Part shown: piece after piece, positions 40,610 to 54,336 of the stretch
How the letters are laid out: each line of letters opens with the position of its first letter
Position numbering within the stretch: the first letter of the stretch is position 1
DNA from: Leifsonia sp. Root227
GTDB taxonomy: Bacteria > Actinomycetota > Actinomycetes > Actinomycetales > Microbacteriaceae
Reading direction: 5' to 3'
Assembly: GCF_001428745.1 (NCBI RefSeq)
Contig: NZ_LMIO01000002.1
Coordinates: forward strand, 558,001-622,000
DNA: 64,000 nt
Position numbers and translations under genes: made by a program
The notes under the pieces: model-generated
Database searches by the model: none
The model's input: the letters and a program-made list of their open reading frames with translations, nothing else
What the model was told of the DNA's origin: nothing

Positions 40610-42705
40610 CAGGAACCTGCCTTCACAGTGGACTCTGCCTTGACAGAGAGGATGTGCACGGGTTCGGTGAACGCGTCGAGCCGGACGTAGTCGTCGGCGC
40701 CCCAGGTCCACTTCGCACCCGTGACGATGTCTTTGACCTCGAACAGCGCGCCGGGCTCGACGCCGAACGCCGTCACGTCGAGGTGCACCATCGTCTCGCG
40801 CACGGAGTGCGGGTCGACGTTGGCGACGACGATGACGGCATCCGGTTTGCCGCTGCGGGTGAACTCGCCCGCGAGGTACTTGGAGTAGACGAGGATCGAG
40901 TCGTCGTCGCTGCCGTGCACGCGCAGGTTGCGGAGCTGGCGGAGAGCAGGATGCTCGCTCCGCGCCCTGTTGAGCATGGTCAGGTACGGCGCGAGCGACT
41001 GGCCGAGTGTCTGTGCCCTGGCGTAGTCGCGCGGCCGGTACTCGTACTTCTCGTTGTCGATGTATTCCTCCGCTCCCGGCCGTGCGACGTTCTCGTACAG
41101 CTCGAAGCCGGAGTAGACGCCCCACGTCGGCGCTGCCGTCGCCGCGATGGCCGCGCGCACCTTGAACGCGGCAGGGCCGCCGAACTGGAGGTACTCGGTG
41201 AGGATGTCCGGGGTGTTAACGAACAGGTTGGGCCGGAGGAAGTCGGCCGTCTCCGTGGCGAGCCCGGTGAGGAACTCCTCGAGCTCTTCCTTCGTGTTCC
41301 GCCAGGTGAAGTAGGTGTACGACTGCTGGAAGCCCGCCTTGGCGAGCGTGTGCAGGATGGCGGGACGGGTGAAGGCCTCCGCCAGGAACACCACGTCGGG
41401 GTCCGTCGCGTTGATCGTGCGGATCAGCCACTCCCAGAACGCGAGCGGCTTGGTGTGCGGGTTGTCGACGCGGAAGATGCGGACGCCGAGCGACATCCAG
41501 TACCGGACGATCCGCAGGATCTCCTGGCGCAGGCCCTCCGGGTCGTTGTCGAAGTTGATCGGGTAGATGTCCTGATACTTCTTCGGCGGGTTCTCCGCAT
41601 ACGCGATGGTCCCGTCCGGCAGGGTGGTGAACCACTCGGGATGCTCGGTGACCCACGGGTGGTCAGGAGCGGCCTGGAGGGCGAGGTCCAGGGCGACTTC
41701 GAGCCCGGCCTGCTTGGCCTTGCCGACGAAGTAGACGAAGTCCTTCTCTGTGCCGAGATCGGGGTGGATCGCGTCGTGACCGCCCTCCGCCGAGCCGATC
41801 GCCCAGGGCGACCCAGGGTCGTTGGGGCCGGCGACGAGCGTGTTGTTCGGTCCCTTGCGGAACGCATGGCCGATCGGGTGGATCGGCGGCAGGTAGACGA
41901 CGTCGAAGCCCATCGCAGCCACCTCTGGCAGGCGCTTGGCCGCCGAGCGGAAGGTGCCGGACTTCCAGGAGCCGTCCTGCTGCTTCTTCGCTCCCTCCGA
42001 GCGGGGGAAGAACTCGTACCAGCTTCCGACGCCGGCGCGGGTGCGCTCCACCTGGATGCCGAGCGTTGGCGACAGGGTGGGCAGATCGACGACAGGACGC
42101 ACGGTGAGGATGCCGGCGACGCGCGGTTCGATGGCCGCTGCGAATCGTTCATCCGCTGTTCGTGTCGTGTCGGCGACCACCTTCGCCGTCTCGGTCAGGT
42201 GGCGGCGCTCCGCGGTGCTGCGGCGCTTGTCGGTCGCTGCGCGGGTGAGCAGTTCGTGGCCGATGGTCAGCATCAGGTCGGTGTCGATGCCGGCGGGGAT
42301 CTTCACCTCGGCGTTGTGCCGCCAGGTCGCGTACTCATCTGCGTATGCCTGCACGCGGTACTTCCAGAGGCCTTCGGTCTCCAGCTGAACCAGCACTTCC
42401 CAGCGGTCGGTGCCTGGGTCGACAGGGTGCATCCTGTGCTCTGTCTGCACCCCGTGCGGGTCGAGCAGCAACAGGTCGACGCCGATCTGGTCGTGGCCCT
42501 CCCTGAACGCGGTCGCCCTGAACGGGATCACCTCGCCGCTGAACGCCGCCGCGGGCCAGAGGCCGTCGTCCACCTGGGGGGAGAGCCCCAGGATCGGGAT
42601 GCGCCCCAGCAGGGGAATGTATTCGGTCTGCGCCGGTGCGCCGCCGTCCGCAGGGGATGCAGGCTGTCCGGCCGATGCTGTCTTGGTCGCTGCACTCTTA
42701 GCCAC
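40609..42705 (-). CDS. glgE: Alpha-1,4-glucan:maltose-1-phosphate maltosyltransferase GlgE
   Basis: A 698-residue GH13_3 enzyme that moves maltose from maltose-1-phosphate onto alpha-1,4-glucan. Recognised by [39 protein letters not shown], the nucleophile Asp in [20 protein letters not shown], the acid/base Glu in [12 protein letters not shown] and [20 protein letters not shown] 42705 ([13 protein letters not shown]) is preferred because TACGGT lies exactly 6 nt upstream; GTG 42720 is the longer option. No treS or maltokinase gene is nearby, so maltose-1-phosphate must be made by genes elsewhere. Confidence 0.96.
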   Translation of the reverse strand: MAKSAATKTASAGQPASPADGGAPAQTEYIPLLGRIPILGLSPQVDDGLWPAAAFSGEVIPFRATAFREGHDQIGVDLLLLDPHGVQTEHRMHPVDPGTDRWEVLVQLETEGLWKYRVQAYADEYATWRHNAEVKIPAGIDTDLMLTIGHELLTRAATDKRRSTAERRHLTETAKVVADTTRTADERFAAAIEPRVAGILTVRPVVDLPTLSPTLGIQVERTRAGVGSWYEFFPRSEGAKKQQDGSWKSGTFRSAAKRLPEVAAMGFDVVYLPPIHPIGHAFRKGPNNTLVAGPNDPGSPWAIGSAEGGHDAIHPDLGTEKDFVYFVGKAKQAGLEVALDLALQAAPDHPWVTEHPEWFTTLPDGTIAYAENPPKKYQDIYPINFDNDPEGLRQEILRIVRYWMSLGVRIFRVDNPHTKPLAFWEWLIRTINATDPDVVFLAEAFTRPAILHTLAKAGFQQSYTYFTWRNTKEELEEFLTGLATETADFLRPNLFVNTPDILTEYLQFGGPAAFKVRAAIAATAAPTWGVYSGFELYENVARPGAEEYIDNEKYEYRPRDYARAQTLGQSLAPYLTMLNRARSEHPALRQLRNLRVHGSDDDSILVYSKYLAGEFTRSGKPDAVIVVANVDPHSVRETMVHLDVTAFGVEPGALFEVKDIVTGAKWTWGADDYVRLDAFTEPVHILSVKAESTVKAGS

Positions 42706-42761
42706 ACCCCGACCGTACACGCATTAACGTGCCGGACATCAGGCTCCCCTAGAGTGGCACC
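42706..42761. promoter_or_regulatory. Back-to-back leaderless promoters of glgE and glgP
   Basis: Only 56 bp separate the two GTG starts. TAGAGT (42750-42755) lies 6 nt before glgP and, on the other strand, TACGGT (42717-42712) lies 6 nt before glgE. Both transcripts would begin at the start codon. The -35 regions must overlap, so synthesis and breakdown promoters may compete. Confidence 0.55.
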
Positions 42762-45335
42762 GTGAAGGCAATCCGTAGGTTCACCGTCCGTGCCGTTCTG
42801 CCAGAGAATCTCTCTGCGCTCGAAGAGATCGCGGGCAATCTGCGCTGGTCATGGCATGAGCCGACCCGCCAGTTGTTCGCGAGGATCGCCCCGGAGCTGT
42901 GGCAGCAGGTCGGCCACGATCCGATCGCGCTGCTCGGCGCCGTCGAGCCGTCGCGCCTCGCCGAGCTGGCCGCCGACCAGGGATACATCGACTGGGCCAC
43001 GCACATCAGGGACGACCTGCGCGCGTACCTGAGCGACCCGCGCTGGTATCAGTCGCTCGACGACTCCGCGCCGAAGTCCATCGCGTACTTCTCGCCGGAG
43101 TTCGGCATCGCCGCCGCGCTTCCGCAGTACTCCGGCGGCCTCGGCATCCTGGCAGGCGACCACCTGAAAGCTGCGAGCGACCTCGGCGTCCCGCTCGTCG
43201 GGGTCGGCCTGTTCTACCGCTCCGGCTACTTCGCCCAGGCGATCACCCCGGACGGCTGGCAGCTCGAGAGCTACCCCGTGCTCGACCCGGACGGCCTCCC
43301 GCTGTCCGTCCTGCGCAACCCGGACGGCACCGCCGTTCAGATCACCCTCGCCCTCCCGGACGGCGTCTTGCACGCCCGCGTCTGGCAGGTGGCCGTCGGC
43401 CGGGTGACGCTCCTGCTGCTCGACACCGACATCCCCGACAACGAGGAGCGTCTGCGCTCGGTGACCGATCGCCTGTACGGCGGAGGAGGAGAGCACCGTC
43501 TGCTGCAGGAGCTCCTGCTCGGCATCGGCGGCGTGCGAGCCGTGAAGGCGTGGACGGAGCTGACCGGCGCGCCGGCGGCAGAGGTGTTCCACACCAACGA
43601 GGGCCACGCCGGTTTCCTCGGCCTGGAGCGCATCTCCGACCTGATCGGAGAGGGCCTGACCTTCGACGAGGGCCTGCAGGTGGTCCGCGCGGGCACCGTG
43701 TTCACCACGCACACCCCCGTTCCCGCCGGCATCGACCGGTTCGACACCCCGCTCGTGCAGCGCTACTTCTCCACCGACCTGCTGCCAGGTGTCGATCCGC
43801 AGCAGGTGCTCGCGCTCGGAGCGGAGGACTACCCTGGCGGCTCGCCCGACGTCTTCAACATGGCCGTGATGGGCCTGCGTCTCGGCCAGCACGCCAACGG
43901 CGTCTCCCGGCTGCACGGCGAGGTCAGCAGGCAGATGTTCAACGGCCTCTACCCGGGGTTCGACGCGCAGGAGGTGCCGATCGACTCCGTCACCAACGGT
44001 GTGCACGCGCCCACCTGGACAGACCCGATGCTGCTCGCCCTCGCCGAGGAACGTCTCGGCACGGACGACACCACCGCGGCGGACTGGGCCAACAGCGGAG
44101 CGGTCAGCGACCTCGACCTGTGGTCGGTGCGCACCAGGATGCGCGAACAGCTCGTGGGCGACGCCAGGCGCCGCCTGCAGGCGGCCTGGGAGGCGCAGAA
44201 CCCCGGCGGCATCGCCCCGGCGTGGATGGACGAGCTTCTCGACCCGTCCGTGCTGACCATCGGTTTCGCCAGGCGGGTGCCGACGTACAAGCGGCTCACG
44301 CTGATGCTGCACAGCCCGGAGCGGCTGCGCGCCATCCTGCTGAACCCCGAGCGGCCGGTGCAGATCGTGATCGCCGGCAAGTCGCACCCGGCGGACGACG
44401 AGGGCAAGCGCCTCATCCAGAAGCTGGTGCAGTTCGCCTCCGAGCCCGACATCCGCACCCGCATGGTCTTCCTGCCCGACTACGACATCGGGATGGCGCA
44501 GCTCCTCTACCCCGGCACGGACATCTGGCTGAACAACCCGCTGCGCCCGCTGGAGGCGTGCGGCACCTCCGGCATGAAGGCGGCCCTGAACGGCGCGCTC
44601 AACCTGTCGATCCTCGACGGCTGGTGGAACGAGTTCTACGACGGCGAGAACGGCTGGGCGATCCCGTCCGCGGACGCGGCGGGCGACGGAGCGGAGCGCG
44701 ACGCCCTCGAGGCGGAGGCGATGTACGACCTCATCGAGCACCAGATCGCCCCGCGCTTCTACGACCGCACGGTCGACGGAGTTCCCGCGGCCTGGGTCGG
44801 CCAGATCCGGCACACCCTCTCCACGCTGTCGCCGGAGCTCAGCGCAGGCCGGATGGTGCGCGAGTACGTCACCCGCCTGTATGTGCCCGCCGCGTCGTTC
44901 GAGCGCAGGCTCACCGCGGACGGCTTCGCCGACGCGCGCAGCCTCGCCGCCTGGAAGGCCCGCGTGCGCGCTGCGTGGCCGGGCGTCAACGTCGCCCACG
45001 TCGACGCGGGAGGGGTGGATGCGGTGCCGCAGGTCGGCGACGAGCTGCACGTCCGCGCGCTGGTGCACCTCAACGGCCTCTCGCCGGACGACGTGGAGGT
45101 GCAGGTGGTCTACGGCCGCAGCCACGAGGGCGACGAGCTCACCGACGTGCGCCACGAGGCGCTGACCCTCGACAGCGCTGCTCCCGGAACGGACGACCCG
45201 TCCGTGGCCCGTGAGTACCGAGGGACGGTCAGGTTGCAGCTCGCTGGCGGCTTCGGATACACCGTGCGGATCGTGCCGAAGAACGCGCTGCTGATCTCGG
45301 ACGCCGAGCTGGGACTGGTGGCCGTCGCCTCGTAG
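42762..45335 (+). CDS. glgP: Alpha-glucan phosphorylase (GT35)
   Basis: An 857-residue phosphorylase of the actinobacterial type that carries an N-terminal DUF3417 segment (VRAVLPENLSALEEIAGNLR, WSWHEPTRQLFARIAPELW). Catalytic landmarks are FSPEFGIAAALPQYSGGLGI, LAGDHLKAASDLGVPLVGVG, NEGHAGFLGLERI and, at the PLP site, LEACGTSGMKAALNGALNLS with the cofactor-bearing Lys. It releases glucose-1-phosphate from glycogen ends. GTG 42762, leaderless by the TAGAGT-6-GTG spacing. Divergent from glgE-glgB, so building and degradation genes share one promoter region. Confidence 0.96.
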   Translation: MKAIRRFTVRAVLPENLSALEEIAGNLRWSWHEPTRQLFARIAPELWQQVGHDPIALLGAVEPSRLAELAADQGYIDWATHIRDDLRAYLSDPRWYQSLDDSAPKSIAYFSPEFGIAAALPQYSGGLGILAGDHLKAASDLGVPLVGVGLFYRSGYFAQAITPDGWQLESYPVLDPDGLPLSVLRNPDGTAVQITLALPDGVLHARVWQVAVGRVTLLLLDTDIPDNEERLRSVTDRLYGGGGEHRLLQELLLGIGGVRAVKAWTELTGAPAAEVFHTNEGHAGFLGLERISDLIGEGLTFDEGLQVVRAGTVFTTHTPVPAGIDRFDTPLVQRYFSTDLLPGVDPQQVLALGAEDYPGGSPDVFNMAVMGLRLGQHANGVSRLHGEVSRQMFNGLYPGFDAQEVPIDSVTNGVHAPTWTDPMLLALAEERLGTDDTTAADWANSGAVSDLDLWSVRTRMREQLVGDARRRLQAAWEAQNPGGIAPAWMDELLDPSVLTIGFARRVPTYKRLTLMLHSPERLRAILLNPERPVQIVIAGKSHPADDEGKRLIQKLVQFASEPDIRTRMVFLPDYDIGMAQLLYPGTDIWLNNPLRPLEACGTSGMKAALNGALNLSILDGWWNEFYDGENGWAIPSADAAGDGAERDALEAEAMYDLIEHQIAPRFYDRTVDGVPAAWVGQIRHTLSTLSPELSAGRMVREYVTRLYVPAASFERRLTADGFADARSLAAWKARVRAAWPGVNVAHVDAGGVDAVPQVGDELHVRALVHLNGLSPDDVEVQVVYGRSHEGDELTDVRHEALTLDSAAPGTDDPSVAREYRGTVRLQLAGGFGYTVRIVPKNALLISDAELGLVAVAS

Positions 45336-45338
45336 CTG

Positions 45339-45857
45339 TCAGGCGGCGATGTCCGCGAACGTGCCGCCCGTGGCGGTGAGCAGGTCGGCCGGGGAGAGCT
45401 CCACATCAACGCCCCGCTTGCCCCCGGAGACGAACACGGTGTCCCAGAGCTGAGCCGTCTCGTCCACGACGGTGACGTGCCTGGTCTTCTGGCCGATCGG
45501 GCTGATGCCGCCGACCACGTAGCCTGTCCTGCGTTCGGCCACCGCAGGGTCGGCCATGGTCGCCCGCTTGGCGCCGACCGCGGCCGCGAGCGCCTTGAGG
45601 TCGAGCATCCCTGTCACGGGGACGACCCCGACGACCAGGCCGAGCTCGGTGTCTGCGAGGAGGGTCTTGAACACGCGGTCCGGCTCGACGCCGAGCGCCG
45701 CGGCGGCCTCCAGGCCGTATGAGGCAGCAGCCGGGTCGTGCTCGTATGCGCGGACGGCGAACGGGATGCCGGCAGCGCTGAGTGCGACGGTCGCCGGAGT
45801 GCCGGCGGTCGGCCTGGCCGCTGTTCCTTTCGTCCCTGGCGCTTTTGAGCGGGGCAC
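45339..45857 (-). CDS. ybaK: Cys-tRNA(Pro)/aminoacyl-tRNA deacylase YbaK/EbsC
   Basis: A 172-residue YbaK-fold protein that hydrolyses mischarged tRNAs, classically Cys-tRNA(Pro). Motifs: GLEAAAALGVEPDRVFKTLL (catalytic Lys after the VF), VPVTGMLDLKALAAAVGAKR and YVVGGISPIGQKTRHVTVVDE. GTG 45857 overlaps the glgX stop by one base, so it is translated as the second gene of a glgX-ybaK unit, though with no obvious metabolic link. Convergent with glgP, 3 nt away. Confidence 0.94.
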   Translation of the reverse strand: MPRSKAPGTKGTAARPTAGTPATVALSAAGIPFAVRAYEHDPAAASYGLEAAAALGVEPDRVFKTLLADTELGLVVGVVPVTGMLDLKALAAAVGAKRATMADPAVAERRTGYVVGGISPIGQKTRHVTVVDETAQLWDTVFVSGGKRGVDVELSPADLLTATGGTFADIAA

Positions 45858-47971
45858 TAGCGCTGCGCCTCCACCTCGGACGGGTGCTGCTCAACGGCCG
45901 TCTCCGACGGCTCCAGCCTCGGCCCGTTCGCGCGGAAGAGCTGCATCGACGCCCCGCCCACCAGCCGGGAGGCGCCGGGCGCGAGCGTGCCGCTCTCCTC
46001 GTCGATCGGCACCTCGGTGGCGCTGTCCCAGAGCAGGCGGTACGAGTCGACGCCCGGCGCGACGGGAAGCCGCACCTCCACGTCGTCCTCCACGCCGTGC
46101 ACGATCAGCAGGATGCGGTTGAACTCCTCCCTGTCCGGGGTGGAGGCCGCGAGGTACTGCAGGGTGCGGTTCTCCGGGGAGTTCCAGTCGTCGTCGTCCA
46201 TCAGAGCGCCGGTGGCGTCGAACCAGTCCATGTGGCTGGCGTTCTTGGTGGTCTCGCCGAACACGGCGTACTTGCTCGGGCGCAGCGCCGGATTGTCGCG
46301 GCGCAGCTCCAGCAGCCGCTTGGTGGTGTCGTACATCTCCCGCTGGTCGCGGGTGCGCAGCCAGCTCAGCCAGGTGAGCTCGCTGTCCTGGCAGTAGGCG
46401 TTGTTGTTGCCGCGCTGGCTCCTGCCGAACTCGTCGCCGGCCGTGACCATCGGAACGCCGGCGCTCAGCAGCAGCGTCCCCATCAGATTGCGCATCGCCT
46501 TGTGACGGTCGAGCAGGACGGCTTCGTCCGTCGTCACGCCCTCGACGCCGTGGTTGAACGACCGGTTGTTGTCTGTGCCGTCGCGGTTGTTCTCGCCGTT
46601 GCCGAGGTTGTGTTTGACGTCGTACGCGGTCAGGTCGGCCATCGTGAAGCCGTCGTGCGCCGTGACGAAGTTCACCGACGCGAGCGGGCCGCGCTCGGGG
46701 GAGAAGGTGTTGGAGGACCCGGCCAGGCGCGTGGCGAACCCGCCGATGCCCACCGGAGCCTGCCCGTTCTTCCGCGCGTCCGCGATGTCGGCCAGCCAGA
46801 AGTTCCGCACCCTGTCGCGGTAGCGGTCGTTCCACTCGGACCAGCCCTCAGGGAAGTTGCCGGTCTGCCAGCCGCCCATGCCGACATCCCACGGCTCCGC
46901 GATCAGCTTCACGTCGGCGAGTGCCGGATCGTTCAGCACTCCCTGCAGCAGGGGATGCTCCGGGCTGTACTCCACATCGGCCCCGCGTCCGAGCGTTGCG
47001 GCCAGATCGAACCGGAAGCCATCGATCTGCACCTCGTTCGCCCAGTAGCGCAGCGAGTCCTGCACCAGCCGGATGGGGACCGGGTGCCCGAAGTTCAGGG
47101 TGTTCCCGCATCCCGTGACGTCGATATACGCGCCGTGCTCGTCCTGCCGGTAATAGGTTGCATTGTCGATGCCGCGGAAACTCGTGCGCGGCCCGCCGAG
47201 CCCTTCCTCTGCGGTGTGGTTGTAGACCACGTCGAGGATGACCTCGAGCCCGGCCAGGTGCAGCAGCTTCACCATGCCCTTGAACTCGGCGAGCACGGCG
47301 TCCGGACCGGCCGCCTGCGCCGCATGCGACGCGTACGGGACGTGCGGCGAGAAGAAGTTGAGGGTGTTGTAGCCCCAGTAGTTGGTGAGCCCCTGCTGCA
47401 ACAGCCGCTGCTCGGAGACGAACGCGTGCACGGGCAGCAGCTCGACGGCGGTGACGCCCAGGTCTTTCAGGTAGCCGATGGTCGACTCGTGCGCGAGCCC
47501 CGCGTACGTGCCGCGCAGCTCCTCTGGCACATCGGGGTTCAGTTTGCTGATGCCCTTGACGTGCGCCTCGTAGACCACGGTGTGGTCGAGCGGGGTGTTC
47601 GGCTTGCGCGCATCCCCCCAGTCGAAACCATCGGAGACCACCGTGCCGCGCCAGCCATCGGCGCCCACCCGCACCAGCCCGCGCGCATACGGGTCGAGCA
47701 GCAGCGTCTCCGGATTGAACACGTTGGTGGGGGAGGACGGCCCTGACACGCGGATGGCGTAGCGGCTGCCGACCGCGAGGGAGCGCGACCTGCCCACCCA
47801 CACGTTGTTCGCATCCTTGGTCATGGTGACGGTCTTCACCAGCCAGTTCGGGTCCTTCGCATCGAACAGGCACAGCTCCATGCCGTCGGCGTGCTCGGAC
47901 CACACCCGCAGCTCACCGCCGTGGGTACCGACGCGGACGCCCAGATTGCGCAGAGGATCAGCGGAGGTCAT
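45857..47971 (-). CDS. glgX: Glycogen debranching enzyme GlgX
   Basis: A 704-residue GH13_11 isoamylase-type enzyme that removes alpha-1,6 branches left by the phosphorylase. N-terminal CBM48 (LGVRVGTHGGELRVWSEHAD), then the barrel: AVELLPVHAFVSEQ, NYWGYNTLNFFSPH, VILDVVYNHTAEEG, the nucleophile Asp in DGFRFDLAATLGRG, the acid Glu in LIAEPWDVGMGG and NFVTAHDGFTMADL. The ATG 47971 is preceded by TACTGT at a 7-nt gap with no ribosome binding site. It complements GlgP, on the opposite strand. Confidence 0.96.
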   Translation of the reverse strand: MTSADPLRNLGVRVGTHGGELRVWSEHADGMELCLFDAKDPNWLVKTVTMTKDANNVWVGRSRSLAVGSRYAIRVSGPSSPTNVFNPETLLLDPYARGLVRVGADGWRGTVVSDGFDWGDARKPNTPLDHTVVYEAHVKGISKLNPDVPEELRGTYAGLAHESTIGYLKDLGVTAVELLPVHAFVSEQRLLQQGLTNYWGYNTLNFFSPHVPYASHAAQAAGPDAVLAEFKGMVKLLHLAGLEVILDVVYNHTAEEGLGGPRTSFRGIDNATYYRQDEHGAYIDVTGCGNTLNFGHPVPIRLVQDSLRYWANEVQIDGFRFDLAATLGRGADVEYSPEHPLLQGVLNDPALADVKLIAEPWDVGMGGWQTGNFPEGWSEWNDRYRDRVRNFWLADIADARKNGQAPVGIGGFATRLAGSSNTFSPERGPLASVNFVTAHDGFTMADLTAYDVKHNLGNGENNRDGTDNNRSFNHGVEGVTTDEAVLLDRHKAMRNLMGTLLLSAGVPMVTAGDEFGRSQRGNNNAYCQDSELTWLSWLRTRDQREMYDTTKRLLELRRDNPALRPSKYAVFGETTKNASHMDWFDATGALMDDDDWNSPENRTLQYLAASTPDREEFNRILLIVHGVEDDVEVRLPVAPGVDSYRLLWDSATEVPIDEESGTLAPGASRLVGGASMQLFRANGPRLEPSETAVEQHPSEVEAQR

Positions 47972-48027
47972 GCGATCTACAGTAGTGAATGCGGGTAACG
48001 ATCCCGCTGAGAGCGAAGGAGGGGCAG

Positions 48028-49251
48028 GTGCCGGTCTACCTCGACCACGCGGCCACCACGCCCATGCGGCCGGAGGCCATCGCCGCATACGCGGAGGCGA
48101 TGGGCGTCGTCGGCAACCCGTCCTCCATCCACAGCCAGGGCCAGCAGGCCAAGCGGATGCTCGAAGAAGCCCGCGAGACCGTCGCGGCCACCCTCGGCTG
48201 CGACCCGATCGAAGTCGTCTTCACCTCGGGAGGCACAGAGGCGATCAACCTCGCCATCAAGGGGCTGTACTGGCAGCGCAACACGGACGGACGGCGACCG
48301 CGCATCCTCGCCCCCGGCGGAGAGCACCACGCAACGGTCGACACGATCGACTGGCTCACCAGCGCGGAGGGAGCGAACGCCGACTGGCTCCCGCTCGACG
48401 GCGAAGGACGCATCCGGATCGACGCCGTCACCGACGCGCTCGCCGCGCACGCGGACGACACGGCGCTCCTCACCTTCCTCGCGGTCAACAACGAGGTCGG
48501 CACCATCCAGCCCGTCTCGTCGCTGGCGGCGCTCGCCGTGGACGCCGGGGTTCCTGTGCACGTCGACGCCGTCGCGGCGTACGGGCACCTGCCGATCGAC
48601 TTCGCGTCGCTCGGCGTCGCCGCCCTCAGCGTCTCTGCGCACAAGATCGGCGGCCCCGTCGGCATCGGGGCGCTCGTGCTCGCCCGCACGGCGAATGTGG
48701 TGCCGCTCGTCCACGGCGGCGGCCAGCAGCGGCAGGTGCGCAGCGGCACGCAGGACGTCGCTGCGGCGGTGTCGTTCGCGGTGGCGGCGCGGGCGGCGGC
48801 GGACGAGCTCGCGGGGGAGAGCGCGCGGCTGACAGTGCTGCGCGACCGGCTGATCCGCGGCGTGCTCACCGCGGTCCCGGAGGCGCGGCTCAGCGGACCG
48901 TCGCCGGACGGCCCCTCTTGGGACGGCCCCCCGTCGGACAGCACGGGGCGCGTGGCATCGAACGTGCACGTCACGTTCCCAGGAGCGCAGGGCGACTCGC
49001 TGCTGTTCCTGCTCGACCTCGCCGGCGTCTCCGTCTCCACGGGGTCCGCCTGCCAGGCGGGCATCCCCGAGCCGTCGCACGTGCTGCTGGCGATGGGGCG
49101 CACAGAGGACGATGCCCGCAGCGCCCTGCGCTTCACCCTCGGCCGCACCACCACGGACGCCGACGTGGATGCGCTGCTCTCCGCTCTCCCCGGCGCGTAC
49201 GCGCAGGCCGCCCGCGCCGGCCTCGCCACGCGCGCCCCTCGCCTCGCCTGA
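48028..49251 (+). CDS. Cysteine desulfurase (IscS/NifS type)
   Basis: A 407-residue class V PLP enzyme. Seen are [44 protein letters not shown], the PLP Lys in [18 protein letters not shown] and the persulfide Cys in [23 protein letters not shown] 48028 has AAGGAGGGG at the right distance; the frame extends to 47989 but lacks support. It is directly upstream of mnmA, so it probably donates sulfur for tRNA 2-thiolation, as in the dedicated desulfurase-MnmA pairs of Gram-positive bacteria. Confidence 0.95.
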   Translation: MPVYLDHAATTPMRPEAIAAYAEAMGVVGNPSSIHSQGQQAKRMLEEARETVAATLGCDPIEVVFTSGGTEAINLAIKGLYWQRNTDGRRPRILAPGGEHHATVDTIDWLTSAEGANADWLPLDGEGRIRIDAVTDALAAHADDTALLTFLAVNNEVGTIQPVSSLAALAVDAGVPVHVDAVAAYGHLPIDFASLGVAALSVSAHKIGGPVGIGALVLARTANVVPLVHGGGQQRQVRSGTQDVAAAVSFAVAARAAADELAGESARLTVLRDRLIRGVLTAVPEARLSGPSPDGPSWDGPPSDSTGRVASNVHVTFPGAQGDSLLFLLDLAGVSVSTGSACQAGIPEPSHVLLAMGRTEDDARSALRFTLGRTTTDADVDALLSALPGAYAQAARAGLATRAPRLA

Positions 49252-49303
49252 GGCGGCAGACCGCGCCGCGGCCTGCCCGAATCGTGCGCTCAGAGTGGGC
49301 GCG

Positions 49304-49309
49304 TACAAT
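49304..49309 (+). promoter_or_regulatory. -10 element for leaderless mnmA
   Basis: TACAAT lies exactly 6 nt upstream of the mnmA GTG and is close to the TATAAT consensus. It gives mnmA a start of its own in addition to read-through from the desulfurase gene. Confidence 0.55.
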
Positions 49310-49315
49310 CGCCTG

Positions 49316-52817
<3,502 letters not shown>

Positions 52818-52864
52818 CCCGAGAACGGTCCTTCTACTCCTGAACAGGGGGTAGAATGACCGGC

Positions 52865-52897
52865 CTGACACGATCGTGCTACCGATAGCATCGGAGA
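52865..52897 (+). promoter_or_regulatory. Leaderless promoter of the DUF1023 hydrolase
   Basis: CTGACA (52865-52870) and TAGCAT (52886-52891) with a short 15-bp spacer; the -10 is exactly 6 nt upstream of GTG 52898. The -35 assignment is doubtful, the -10 good. Confidence 0.4.
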
Positions 52898-54286
52898 GTG
52901 CGCTCGCCCGGGGCGCACTGCAAGGGCTTAGCTCGTCGCTCTCGGAGGGACCCGGACGGAGTGCTGGTCGGCTTTGCAGCTGTTATCGCTATAACCTCGG
53001 TCGCCAGTGGGCTGACCGGGGCCTTCGTCGCGCCCGCAGATGCCGTCCCAGCCGTCTCGGTCTCGTACCACTCCGTGGTCGCCGACGCCCCGTCAGGCAG
53101 CGGCACCGCCGCCGTCGCTCCCGGCTCGCTGCTCGGCTCGATCGCCGGCCTCAGCGCCTCCGCGGTCCCCGGGTTCATCAGCGCGCATCGTGCCGACCTG
53201 GACAGGATGCTCGTCACGCCTCCGCGCGCCGGCGACGTCTCCGCCGTCTGGCGCCTGCTCGACCCCGTCAAGCAGGCGGCCCTCGTCAACGAGGCCCCGC
53301 ACGTCATCGGCAATCTGGAGGGCGTCCCGTACGCGGTGCGCGGCACCGCGAACGCGCTCGATCTCAAGCGCACCATCGCGTCGACCACCGAACGCCTCAC
53401 GACGGAGAACGGCAAGGCTGTCCGTCTCGAACTCGAGCGCAGGCTGAGCACGCTTGACAACGTGAAGAAGGCGCTCACGGTCAAGGACGGCGTCAAGCGC
53501 ACCCTCGTCAACCTGGACACCTCGGACGACGCCCGCGCATCCATCGTCGTCGGCGACCTCTCCACTGCCCGCTACGTGAGCGTGCTGGTGCCGGGGATGT
53601 ACATGTCGGTCGGCGAGCAGATCGTCGACTGGGCCAAGGTGGCGCAGAACCTGCACGACCAGGAGACCGCGTTCCTGCACCGGCTGCTCGGACCCCGGTC
53701 GTCCGGCGGCACGCCCGGCGTCGCCGTCGTCGCCTGGATCGGCTACCAGACCCCCGTGCTCACCAACATCGGCGGAACGCAGCTCGCTATGGACGGCGCC
53801 GACAGTCTGGAGCGTACCCTGGTCGGCATTCAGGAACTCCGCACGGAGAATCCGCCGTACCTCAGCGTGTTCGCGCACTCCTACGGGTCGACGGCCGCGC
53901 TGCTCGCGCTGGAGCGCAAGACGGTGACCGTGGACGCCCTGGCACTGATGGGTTCGCCCGGCAGCGACGCGCAGTCCGTCGCCGAGCTCAGCGTGCGCGA
54001 CGGAAACGTGTTCGTCGGGCAGGCCGAACTCGACCCCATCGTGCACAGCGCGTTCTTCGGCAGCGACCCAGGATCGCCGTCGTACGGTGCGCAGCGGATG
54101 GATGTCGGCGGAGCGGTCGACCCCGTCACCGGTCAGACGCTCTCCGGGTCGTCCGGTCACAACGAGTACTTCTCCGCCGGCACGGAGTGCATGCGGAATC
54201 TCGCCATGATCGGCATCGACCAGGGCGGCCTGGTGATCAGCAGCACAGGATCGTCTGGCGCGGTCGTGACGGCCGCCGAGCGCTGA
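52898..54286 (+). CDS. Exported DUF1023-type alpha/beta hydrolase
   Basis: A 462-residue protein with a signal or membrane segment (VLVGFAAVIAITSVASGLTG) and a C-terminal alpha/beta-hydrolase domain of the actinobacterial DUF1023 group: VSVLVPGMYMSVGE, the nucleophile elbow LSVFAHSYGSTAALLALER, MGSPGSDAQSV, and an acidic GQAELDPIVHSAFFGSDPG with late SGHNEYF carrying the likely His. Between them is a helical region (residues about 90-210). Members are secreted or surface hydrolases of unknown substrate. GTG 52898. Confidence 0.85.
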   Translation: MRSPGAHCKGLARRSRRDPDGVLVGFAAVIAITSVASGLTGAFVAPADAVPAVSVSYHSVVADAPSGSGTAAVAPGSLLGSIAGLSASAVPGFISAHRADLDRMLVTPPRAGDVSAVWRLLDPVKQAALVNEAPHVIGNLEGVPYAVRGTANALDLKRTIASTTERLTTENGKAVRLELERRLSTLDNVKKALTVKDGVKRTLVNLDTSDDARASIVVGDLSTARYVSVLVPGMYMSVGEQIVDWAKVAQNLHDQETAFLHRLLGPRSSGGTPGVAVVAWIGYQTPVLTNIGGTQLAMDGADSLERTLVGIQELRTENPPYLSVFAHSYGSTAALLALERKTVTVDALALMGSPGSDAQSVAELSVRDGNVFVGQAELDPIVHSAFFGSDPGSPSYGAQRMDVGGAVDPVTGQTLSGSSGHNEYFSAGTECMRNLAMIGIDQGGLVISSTGSSGAVVTAAER

Positions 54287-54336
54287 TCCGGCGCGGCTCC
54301 TTCCGCGAACCACCGATGCGCGCATAATGGACGGCG

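Noticed and set aside
45857..48088. Longer glgX start at 48088
   Set aside because: The extra 39 residues are Arg/Pro/Ala-rich and overlap the cysteine desulfurase gene; ATG 47971 gives the normal N-terminus.
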